A stretch of DNA of 64,000 nucleotides from Corynebacterium sp. KPL1814 (lineage in GTDB: Bacteria > Actinomycetota > Actinomycetes > Mycobacteriales > Mycobacteriaceae), in NCBI RefSeq assembly GCF_000478175.1, contig NZ_KI515775.1, positions 244,894-308,893 of the forward strand, written 5' to 3'. Under the pieces are notes generated by a model. It saw nothing but the letters and a program-made list of their open reading frames with translations. It did not search any database and had not been told where the DNA came from. Both the position numbers and the translations under genes were made by a program. This document shows positions 27,599 to 35,418 of this stretch, in pieces (positions within the stretch are counted from its first letter, which is position 1; the number at the start of each line of letters is the position of its first letter).

Positions 27599-28042
27599 CT
27601 AGATGTACATCAGGATAAGGCAGATGATCCACAGGAGGTTGAAGACGCCGCCGAAAGCGGACAGGGACTTCTTGATGGAGCCCAGGTTGGCGGTATCGCC
27701 GGATTCTAGGGCTGCCTGCGCCGTGCGCTGCTTAGGGAGGATGAGGAAGAAGAGCAGGCACCACGCGATGATGGCCACGAGGATGGCGATGTGGAAGTTG
27801 ACCTGGCTCTTGAAGGTTTCAATATCAGACAGGAACACTGCAAGGCCAAGGACCGGCACGAGGGCGGAAATGTAGCCGTAAGTATTGGTGATGTTGTGCA
27901 AGTTGCGGGCGGCGCCGAGGGCCGTCTTATCGCCCTGCGCTGCGCCCTGCAGCTGGGTCTGGTAGATGGAGGTGGAAATGCACACGGGGCCGAGCAAAAC
28001 GATGGCCGCTGCCACGTGCAGGAAGATGAACAAAGTAGTCAT
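27599..28042 (-). CDS. Four-helix membrane protein (possibly DUF2269-like)
   Basis: 147 residues with four membrane helices: 5-25, about 52-75, about 82-105 and 125-147. The first helix carries a conserved-looking FLHVAAAIVLLGP, and a His-Asn pair (LHNITNTYGY) leads into the second. This layout resembles the DUF2269 group of small integral membrane proteins, but the resemblance is not certain. No function known. It has its own terminator at 27558-27581. Confidence 0.75.
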   Translation of the reverse strand: MTTLFIFLHVAAAIVLLGPVCISTSIYQTQLQGAAQGDKTALGAARNLHNITNTYGYISALVPVLGLAVFLSDIETFKSQVNFHIAILVAIIAWCLLFFLILPKQRTAQAALESGDTANLGSIKKSLSAFGGVFNLLWIICLILMYI

Positions 28043-28098
28043 GGAGGATGCCCTTCAGTTAAGAAAAGTTGCCTTGTTCACCCTAATCAATTTAACTG

Positions 28099-28665
28099 CT
28101 AGAAATCGAACCGACATTGCCTTCTCATTGCACGGACATCCGCGCGGGGCAACGGTAACTCGTACTTGCGCGCGATTTTTGCGAGGCGCCGCGAGTAATC
28201 GCAGCGGTTGGCGGGCGGTAACCACTCAGAGGGGAGGGAATCAGACTTTTCCTGATTGAGCTTCCGGCTGGTCGCCACCAAGTTGAGGGGATCGTTGGCA
28301 AAGCGGATCTTGGTGTCTTGGTCCCACTGTGCGGCACCCATGTCAAAGGCGGCAGAAAGTGGGAAGATGTGGTCGACCTCAATAGGGGAGGTGGCTGAAA
28401 TCATCTCGCCCGCGTAGGGGTCATAGAGCGTGCCGGATTGCGGCCGGCAGTCTGCGAACGCCTCGCTGGCTTGGTTCTCCATGATGGCCTCACGCGTGGT
28501 GCATGCACCGTTGGGCTGCCAGCCGCCGAACTCGTCGCGGTCGTAGCCCTGCAATTCCGCGCGGGATGGAACGGTGGAGACATCAAAACGCGGAAAAGGC
28601 CACGCATACCATGCGATAACGAGAGCGGTTATGCATGATAGCGCGGCCAGGTAATAGGACTTCAT
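28099..28665 (-). CDS. Exported HNH nuclease, DUF1524/GmrSD-C type
   Basis: 188 residues. An N-terminal hydrophobic segment (YYLAALSCITALVIAWYAW) is a signal peptide or anchor. The conserved EVDHIFPLSAAFDMGA near 98-113 followed by RFANDPLNLVATSRKLNQEK is the His-Asn catalytic pattern of DUF1524 HNH nucleases. Paired Cys residues fit an extracytoplasmic location. Actinobacterial relatives are usually annotated as secreted nucleases that may degrade external DNA. The gene stands alone between a membrane protein and putP. Confidence 0.85.
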   Translation of the reverse strand: MKSYYLAALSCITALVIAWYAWPFPRFDVSTVPSRAELQGYDRDEFGGWQPNGACTTREAIMENQASEAFADCRPQSGTLYDPYAGEMISATSPIEVDHIFPLSAAFDMGAAQWDQDTKIRFANDPLNLVATSRKLNQEKSDSLPSEWLPPANRCDYSRRLAKIARKYELPLPRADVRAMRRQCRFDF

Positions 28666-28699
28666 GTCCTATTGGACTCCGCGAGGTGCGGGAAGGTTC

Positions 28700-30271
28700 C
28701 TACTTGTTATCGGAAACCTTTTCTGCTGCTTCCTCGAAGTCCAGGGAGTCGTCCTTCTCAACGAGCTTGGCAAGCTTCTCGGCTTCCTCGAACTCGTCCA
28801 AGACCTCCTGGTCTGGCTGCTTGGTAGCCAAGGTGACCAGAACGGTGACGATGAGTGCGGAGAAGAAGCCCGGAACCATCTCGTAGAGGGAATCGCCGAG
28901 CGGGGACATGCCCCAACCGATGGCGACGACTGCACCGGTAACCATACCGGCGATTGCACCGGTTGCGTTGAGGCGCTTCCAGTACAGAGCCAGGATGACC
29001 AGCGGACCGAATGCGGAACCGAAACCAGCCCATGCGAAGCCGACCAGGCCAAGAATGGAGTCGGACGGGTTGATAGCCAGGAGTGCGGCGATAACCGCGA
29101 TGGCCACAACGGCGGTACGGGACAGGTTAATCAGAACGCCCTCGGAAGGCTTGCGCTTTGCGATGATGAGGTAGAGGTCCTCAATCAGGGAAGAGGACAC
29201 CACGAGCATCTGGGAGGACATGGTGGACATGATCGCTGCCAGAACTGCGGTCAAGACGAAACCTGCAGGCAATGGGTGCATCATGGCCTGAGCCATATCC
29301 AAGAAGATGGTCTCGAAGTTCTCTTGGTCAGTGATGGTCTCACCGAACTGGGTGAAGTACACGGTACCGGTAAGCGCAACGAAGATGGCGCCGATGACGG
29401 AAAGGCCCATCCAGGTGATGCCGTAGAAACGGCCCTGCTTAGCGTCGGAAGGCTTACGCAGCGCCATGAACCGCACGATGATGTGCGGCTGACCAAAGTA
29501 GCCAAGGCCCCAAGCGGCGTTACCAACGATAACACCAGCGGAAACGCCAGCGAAGAGAGAGAAGTAGTTATCGTTTGGCTCTAGTGCGCCGTCGGTAGCG
29601 TAGTTGTTTTCGGTAGCGAAGGAGAAGATCGCGCCGGCATCGTCAAGAGCGAAAAGCGCCATGATTGGCACGATCAGCAGGGCGACGAACATGAGCATGC
29701 CCTGCATAGCATCGGTGTAGGACACTGCCAAGAAGCCACCGATGAAGGTGTAGAAAATGGTCACTGCGGCGATGACCAACATACCGGTGATGTAGTCGCC
29801 ACCGAAGGTGGACTCGAAGTAACGACCACCGGAGACCATGCCGGAAGAAACGTAGAAGGTAAAGAAGAAAATAATGATAACTGCGGAGATAATACGCAGC
29901 AGGCGCGACTTATCGCGCAAACGGTTCTCGAAGAAGGAGGGAACCGTAATGGAATCGCCCGCAACCTCCGAGTAAGCGCGAAGACGCGGCGCAATCCACT
30001 TCCAGTTAGCCCATGCACCGATAAGGAGGCCGATAGGCATCCACAGCTCGGAAAAACCGGAAAGGAAGAGCGCGCCAGGCAGACCCATAAGCAGCCAGCC
30101 GGACATATCTGATGCGCCGGCGGAGAGAGCAGCTACGAATGGGTGCAGGCCACGGCCGCCCAAAACATAATCGTCATATTCGTCGGTTTGTTTGTAGCTC
30201 CAGTAGCCAATGGCTGCCATTACGAGGAAGTACACAATCATCGCAATGACGTACCAAGTTGATTCTTGCAC
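28700..30271 (-). CDS. putP: Sodium/proline symporter (PutP)
   Basis: 523 residues with about 13 membrane helices, belonging to the sodium:solute symporter family. The helix-2 segment LSAGASDMSGWLLMGLPGA is the PutP signature that forms the sodium and proline sites, and YDDYVLGGRGLHPFVAA precedes it. The C-terminal tail is acidic and helical. GTG start at 30271 with AAGGAG six bases upstream. It is divergent from the SNF2 operon across about 180 bases that contain a GlxR-like site. Confidence 0.93.
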   Translation of the reverse strand: MQESTWYVIAMIVYFLVMAAIGYWSYKQTDEYDDYVLGGRGLHPFVAALSAGASDMSGWLLMGLPGALFLSGFSELWMPIGLLIGAWANWKWIAPRLRAYSEVAGDSITVPSFFENRLRDKSRLLRIISAVIIIFFFTFYVSSGMVSGGRYFESTFGGDYITGMLVIAAVTIFYTFIGGFLAVSYTDAMQGMLMFVALLIVPIMALFALDDAGAIFSFATENNYATDGALEPNDNYFSLFAGVSAGVIVGNAAWGLGYFGQPHIIVRFMALRKPSDAKQGRFYGITWMGLSVIGAIFVALTGTVYFTQFGETITDQENFETIFLDMAQAMMHPLPAGFVLTAVLAAIMSTMSSQMLVVSSSLIEDLYLIIAKRKPSEGVLINLSRTAVVAIAVIAALLAINPSDSILGLVGFAWAGFGSAFGPLVILALYWKRLNATGAIAGMVTGAVVAIGWGMSPLGDSLYEMVPGFFSALIVTVLVTLATKQPDQEVLDEFEEAEKLAKLVEKDDSLDFEEAAEKVSDNK

Positions 30272-30364
30272 GTTTCACTCCTTGTAGTGATTTATCGGAC
30301 ATATACACGTTAACGGTGACTTAAGGTTCACCCAAGCTAAAATACAGCTGTGGCGTAGATCTCT

Positions 30365-30380
30365 GGTGATGTTTTTCACC
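30365..30380. promoter_or_regulatory. Candidate GlxR (CRP-type) site between putP and the SNF2 gene
   Basis: GGTGATGTTTTTCACC keeps the GTGA-N6-TCAC core of the corynebacterial GlxR motif TGTGA-N6-TCACA; only the outermost base of each half differs. It is about 95 bases upstream of putP and 72 upstream of the helicase gene. Confidence 0.45.
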
Positions 30381-30451
30381 ATTTAACTGCGCAAAGACGT
30401 GAATATAACGAGCTTGTAACAAAACTAAACCGGGCTGCTATGCTGGCCGTT

Positions 30452-33400
30452 ATGGCTTCTTACCTTGTGCATGGCCTTTGGCTGCCGGTCTCGGGGCTTG
30501 GTCTATGGATTGAGCAGGTAGAAGGGCACAAGATTGTTATGCCTTCGGCCGTCCCAGAGGGGACGTTCCCACAGGCAGTCGATGCCATCTTGGCTAAGAA
30601 ATCTTTCCGGAACCGGGCGCGGGTATCGCTGCGGACCCCGAAGGGCAAAGACGTCTCGCTCATGGTGCCCATGGCCATGTTTGCCCCGGAAGAAGCGGTA
30701 GAAACCCTTGCCCAGCTGGAATACCTGGATCATCATCCACCGGCATCGATTGCGCCGGATCTGCACTGGCTCATCCACGCATATAGCGGGCTGAGCAAGT
30801 TTGTCCGCGCGGGCAGGGTGACGTTCCGGCTGGCGTACCAGGCCAACGAGTGGTTTCCCATGTGGCAGCTTGCCTCGGGTTTGGGCGAGCGCGGTTGGCT
30901 CGCAGAGATGATGGCTGCGGCACCGGGGATTCTCCACATAAATAATAGAGCCCTTTCGGATGACCTAGCGGATGAACTGACGCATTGGATTGCCAACCGG
31001 GAATTGCAGCCGCTACTTAATGAACCACGGCCCATGCCTTGGCATGACTTCGCCCGCGCATTGCTGACGACGGCCCCCATCCGCCGCGGTCGTGCGCAAC
31101 TGCTGCGTGGCCTCAATGAATGGAAAAATTCCATTTACCAGGTGGAACTCCAGCTCGTCTACATCGTGGAGGAACCGGCAGAACAGGATCCAGAAGATGC
31201 AGCGTGGCCGATTCGGGTGCGCGTGCGCTCTGGAACGGATTCGCCGCGGCCGGTATTGGCGGATGAGTTGGATAGGGCGAGCATCGAGAAGCTGCGCGAA
31301 AACCACCGTAAGGCCGTGCATGCGGCGCCGAGCCTGGGCCAGAGTACGCAAATGCCCCAGCCTGGCGACGGCGATTGGGATGTCTACCTGGACACGGAGC
31401 AGCTCACGCAGTTTATTGCACACGAGGTGCCCGAGCTGAAAAAGCGGGGCATTACCGTCATGCTGCCCAAATCGTGGGCGCAGATGGATACGAAGGCCAA
31501 GCTGGAAACTCGTGAGGCGAGGGATCCGGCAGAGGCCGCCACGAAGAAACACATCGGCATGAATCAGCTCGTGGACTATAACTGGCGCATGTCCGTGGGC
31601 GATGTGGAGCTTACCGAGTCTGAGATGGACGAGCTGGTCAACTCCAAGTCCGGGCTCATCCAGCTGCGCGGCAAGTGGGTGATGGCCGATACCCAGGTCG
31701 TATCCAAAGTCTCGTCCTATATGGAGGAGCTGGCGGATAAGTCCCGCGAGCGCGCCAAGAAGGAGCTCGAGCAGCTGGCGGCCTCGGCAGAGATGGCCAA
31801 GAAGCTGGGTGAGCCGGGCTGGCAGCAGCTCATGGCGGAGGTCGAGCGCCGCCGCGCTGAGTTCAACGAGAAGAGCGAGCACCAAGTCACGGTGGCGGAG
31901 CTGCGGGAGCTGGCGCTCGAGTCGATGGCCCAAGAACCCATCGAATTTACCGGCAGCACGTGGCATACCGCGTTGCTCGGCGGCATGGATACGGTTGCGC
32001 CTAAGCGCGTGGATATTCCGGAGACCGTGCATGCTGAGCTGCGCGAGTATCAGCGCACGGGCGTTGACTGGCTGTATTGGATGTCGCGCAACAATATTGG
32101 CGCCGTGCTTGCCGATGACATGGGGCTCGGCAAAACACTCCAACTACTGTCCCTATTGGCGGTGGAGAAGGAACGCGGTGAACAGACCGGGCCCACCTTG
32201 GTCGTCGCGCCGACCTCCGTGGTAGGTAACTGGGCTCGAGAGGCCCGCCGCTTCGTGCCGGATTTCGAGGTTATGGTGCAACACGGCGCGGGGCGTCCAG
32301 GTGGGGAAAAGTTCCTCGAGGCCGCCGGAAAAGCAGATCTCGTCATTACTACCTATGGCACCGTGAGCCGGGACTTTAACCTCTTGGGCGAGGTGTCTTG
32401 GCAGCGCGTGGTGCTGGATGAGGCGCAGGCCATCAAGAACTCGGCCACGCGCTCCTCCAAGGCGGTGCGATCCCTGCCCTCCGAGCACCGCGTGGCGCTG
32501 ACCGGTACGCCAGTGGAAAACCGGTTGTCAGAGATGCGCTCCATCTTGGACTTTTGCAACCCCGGGATCTTGGGAACGGCGTCCTTCTTCCGCAATCACT
32601 TTGCCAAGGCCATCGAGCGCAATAATGATGAGGAGATGTCCGAGCGCCTGCGCGCGCTGACCGCGCCCCTTATCCTGCGCCGCGTCAAGACCGATCCCAA
32701 TATCATCGATGACCTGCCGGAAAAGTCCGAGCAGATTCTTACCGTATCCATGACCACCGAACAGGCCGCGCTGTATAAGGCGCTGGTCAATGAGGTGAAG
32801 AAGAGCCTGGAGGATGCTACGGGCATCAGCAAGCGCGGCATCGTCTTGGCCTCGCTGACCCGCATTAAACAGATTTGCAATCACCCAGCACACTACCTTG
32901 GTGATGATTCGCCGGTGGTTATTAAGGGAAGGCACCGCTCGGGCAAGGTGAAGGAGCTGATGCGGATTGTCGATGCCGCAACCGAGTCCGGCGAGCGCCT
33001 GCTGATCTTCACCCAGTACAAGGCCTTCGGGGATATCTTGCAGCCCTACCTGAGCGAGCAGCTGGGCCACGAGATTCCCTTCCTGCACGGCGGGGTTACG
33101 AAGAATAAGCGCGACCAGATGGTGGAGGATTTCCAAGCCGAGGATGGCCCACAGGCGATGATCCTTTCGCTCAAGGCGGGCGGCACGGGCCTCAACCTAA
33201 CTGCGGCATCGATCGTGGTGCACATGGACCGCTGGTGGAACCCTGCGGTGGAAAACCAGGCTACCGACCGCGCCTTTCGCATCGGTCAGCGCCGCAACGT
33301 GCAGGTGTATAAGATGATTACCGCTGGCACGTTGGAAGAATCCATTCAAGACATCTTGGATGGCAAGACGCAGCTTGCTGGTGCCGTCGTCGGCGAAGGC

Positions 33401-33469
33401 GAGGGCTGGCTCACGGAATTGGAGCCAGACCAGCTGGCAGAGCTCATGAGTTACCGGGGAAAGGAGTAA
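30452..33469 (+). CDS. SNF2-family DEAD/DEAH-type helicase with N-terminal SNF2-associated domain
   Basis: About 1005 residues. The N-terminal half has a helicase-associated region (GITVMLPKSWAQ near 335, then YNWRMSVGDVELTESEMDEL) typical of bacterial SNF2 proteins. The motor begins near 535: Walker A DDMGLGKT (about 554), DEAQ (about 655), TGTPVENRLSEM, and the C-terminal lobe with LKAGGTGLNL and RAFRIGQRR. It should translocate on double-stranded DNA. Start at 30452 (MASYLVHGLWLP) or the ATG four codons earlier. It is the first gene of a tight operon with SWIM, SbcD-like and SbcC-like genes. Confidence 0.93.
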   Translation: MASYLVHGLWLPVSGLGLWIEQVEGHKIVMPSAVPEGTFPQAVDAILAKKSFRNRARVSLRTPKGKDVSLMVPMAMFAPEEAVETLAQLEYLDHHPPASIAPDLHWLIHAYSGLSKFVRAGRVTFRLAYQANEWFPMWQLASGLGERGWLAEMMAAAPGILHINNRALSDDLADELTHWIANRELQPLLNEPRPMPWHDFARALLTTAPIRRGRAQLLRGLNEWKNSIYQVELQLVYIVEEPAEQDPEDAAWPIRVRVRSGTDSPRPVLADELDRASIEKLRENHRKAVHAAPSLGQSTQMPQPGDGDWDVYLDTEQLTQFIAHEVPELKKRGITVMLPKSWAQMDTKAKLETREARDPAEAATKKHIGMNQLVDYNWRMSVGDVELTESEMDELVNSKSGLIQLRGKWVMADTQVVSKVSSYMEELADKSRERAKKELEQLAASAEMAKKLGEPGWQQLMAEVERRRAEFNEKSEHQVTVAELRELALESMAQEPIEFTGSTWHTALLGGMDTVAPKRVDIPETVHAELREYQRTGVDWLYWMSRNNIGAVLADDMGLGKTLQLLSLLAVEKERGEQTGPTLVVAPTSVVGNWAREARRFVPDFEVMVQHGAGRPGGEKFLEAAGKADLVITTYGTVSRDFNLLGEVSWQRVVLDEAQAIKNSATRSSKAVRSLPSEHRVALTGTPVENRLSEMRSILDFCNPGILGTASFFRNHFAKAIERNNDEEMSERLRALTAPLILRRVKTDPNIIDDLPEKSEQILTVSMTTEQAALYKALVNEVKKSLEDATGISKRGIVLASLTRIKQICNHPAHYLGDDSPVVIKGRHRSGKVKELMRIVDAATESGERLLIFTQYKAFGDILQPYLSEQLGHEIPFLHGGVTKNKRDQMVEDFQAEDGPQAMILSLKAGGTGLNLTAASIVVHMDRWWNPAVENQATDRAFRIGQRRNVQVYKMITAGTLEESIQDILDGKTQLAGAVVGEGEGWLTELEPDQLAELMSYRGKE

Positions 33470-33473
33470 GCGG

Positions 33474-34295
33474 ATGGCCGTTAAGGGCGATGACAATGTC
33501 ATCTACGCGAACTTTGGTACCCGCAAGCGCGTGAGTACCCCGGACGAGGTCAACCATGTCGACCGCAGCGGGCGGCTGCTGTCCAAGACCGCCGCCCGGA
33601 TTTCGTCCTTTACCAGCTATGATGCGGACCGGGGGCGGATTAGCCGCGGGCGCCAGTACGCCGAAGGCGGTCACGTCGTTGGTTTGGAGATCCGCAATGG
33701 TGCCATCCATGGGCGCGTGGCTGGTTCCCAAAACGAGCCTTTTTCCATACTCATTCAGCTGCCGTACCGCGATAATGACGATATTGCGGCACTCGCCGGC
33801 CAATTCGCGCGCACCCCTAATTCCGTAGCGAATGCGCGCAAGGGCCTGTTATCTGAGGAAGCGCTGGATACGCTTTTTGCCAGCGAGGCCGAAGAACTGC
33901 GTCTATCCTGCACCTGCCCGGATTCCGCCTATACCTGCAAGCACGTCGTGGCGGTGGGAGATAGGCTCGCCACCCGCGCGGACGCGGATCCCGCCGTGAT
34001 TTTCAATATGCGCGGGCTGGATTTTGCGCGCTTGGAAAAGGCCGTCATGGAGCAATCGCAGCAGGTCTCCCGCGAAAGCTTTGGGGCCAGCGATTTATCC
34101 GCGGAAGAAAAGAACGATGTGTTCTGGAACGGCCGCGAGATGCCGAAACTGCCGCACCCCAAGGTTGCCCCGGCGCTGGAAGATTCTGATCCAGACCTCT
34201 TGCGCAAGGCCCTGCGGGCCGTATCGCATACCAATATTGAGCTTTTGCGCGCCGTGTCCGATATTGAAGACCTCTACTACCACTTAACGCACTGA
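33474..34295 (+). CDS. SWIM zinc-finger protein
   Basis: 273 residues. The SWIM motif is clear near 143-156 (LSCTCPDSAYTCKHVVAV: Cys-x-Cys, then Cys-x-His). SWIM domains bind zinc and are thought to contact DNA or protein; in bacteria they are often paired with SNF2 helicases. The rest has no motif I recognise. It starts 4 bases after the SNF2 stop and ends 2 bases before the SbcD-like start. Confidence 0.9.
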   Translation: MAVKGDDNVIYANFGTRKRVSTPDEVNHVDRSGRLLSKTAARISSFTSYDADRGRISRGRQYAEGGHVVGLEIRNGAIHGRVAGSQNEPFSILIQLPYRDNDDIAALAGQFARTPNSVANARKGLLSEEALDTLFASEAEELRLSCTCPDSAYTCKHVVAVGDRLATRADADPAVIFNMRGLDFARLEKAVMEQSQQVSRESFGASDLSAEEKNDVFWNGREMPKLPHPKVAPALEDSDPDLLRKALRAVSHTNIELLRAVSDIEDLYYHLTH

Positions 34296-34297
34296 TT

Positions 34298-35413
34298 ATG
34301 ACTGCAACGACCTTTATCCACACGTCCGACTTCCAGCTGGGAATGCCTCGCTGGTTCTTGAAGGGGGAGGCGCAAGGTCGTTTCAACGATGACCGCGAGT
34401 CCGCCATCATGCACCTAGGCCAGCTGGCGGAGGAGGTTGGCGCGGAGTTCATCGTCGTCGCCGGCGATGTATTTGAACACAATGCGCTCTCCCGGGAGAT
34501 CTTGGCCCGCGCCACCGAGATGTTTAAGCGCTTGCCGGTGCCGGTGTATGTGCTGCCCGGAAACCACGATCCGCTGGTCGCCGACTCGGTATTTTATCGC
34601 ACTAGCGCGGACAACGTGCACGTCATTGCGGATTCTGAGCCCATCGAGGTGGGTAAGGGCGTGGAAGTGGTCGGGGCGCCGTATCTGTCCAAGCGCGCCA
34701 ACCACGATTTGGTGCGCCAGGCCTTGGAGCCGCTCGAACCCACGGAAGGAATCCGGATTGCCGTGGGCCATGGCCAGGTGGATTCGCGTACTAGCGGGGG
34801 AGATGCCGATACCATCGACCTGGAATTCGTCGAACAGTGTTTGGAGCGCGGGGTGATTGATTACTTGGCGCTGGGCGATACCCACTCGACGGCCAGCCTG
34901 GGCACAACCGGGCGCGTCTGGTTCTCCGGCAGCCCGGAGACCACGGACTTTAAGGAGTGCTCCACTGGTGGCGGCGAGGCCGATTCCGGGAATGCGCTGG
35001 TGGTAAGGATTGAGGGGGAGGATATAGACATCGATAAGCGCAGCATCGGGCGTTGGACGTTTGAGGCCCTCGATGCCTCCGTCAATTCCACCGAGGATGT
35101 CGAACGCTTCCTGCGCAGCCTGGAAGAGTACCCGGATAAGGTGCGCACGGCGATTAAATACAGCCTGCAGGGGACCCTTGGCATCGCGGCGCACGCCCGG
35201 CTGCAGCGTGGGCTGGATGAGTTGGAGGCGGTCTTTGCCTCGCTGCGCCCGCGCGAGCGGACCATGGACCTGTTCTTGGAGCCTAGCGAAGATGAACTAG
35301 CCAACCTGGATATTTCCGGCTATGCCGCCGACGCCTTGCAAGAGCTGCTGGATAACCGCGAGGATCCGGTGGCCCGCGACGCCGCCAACCTGCTATTTCG
35401 CCTGGAAGGATAA
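34298..35413 (+). CDS. SbcD/Mre11-like metallophosphoesterase nuclease
   Basis: 371 residues. The calcineurin-type phosphoesterase core shows HTSDFQLGM, AGDVFEHN, LPGNHDP, VGHGQVDS and LGDTHS, which are the metal ligands of Mre11/SbcD nucleases. The classic HxxDxH at the start reads HTSDFQ, with Gln in place of the usual His, as in some YhaO-type relatives. The C-terminal third should hold the ATPase contact and capping domain. Its partner is the ATPase encoded 5 bases downstream. It is a relative rather than a plain copy of E. coli sbcD. Confidence 0.88.
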   Translation: MTATTFIHTSDFQLGMPRWFLKGEAQGRFNDDRESAIMHLGQLAEEVGAEFIVVAGDVFEHNALSREILARATEMFKRLPVPVYVLPGNHDPLVADSVFYRTSADNVHVIADSEPIEVGKGVEVVGAPYLSKRANHDLVRQALEPLEPTEGIRIAVGHGQVDSRTSGGDADTIDLEFVEQCLERGVIDYLALGDTHSTASLGTTGRVWFSGSPETTDFKECSTGGGEADSGNALVVRIEGEDIDIDKRSIGRWTFEALDASVNSTEDVERFLRSLEEYPDKVRTAIKYSLQGTLGIAAHARLQRGLDELEAVFASLRPRERTMDLFLEPSEDELANLDISGYAADALQELLDNREDPVARDAANLLFRLEG

Positions 35414-35418
35414 ACCAC

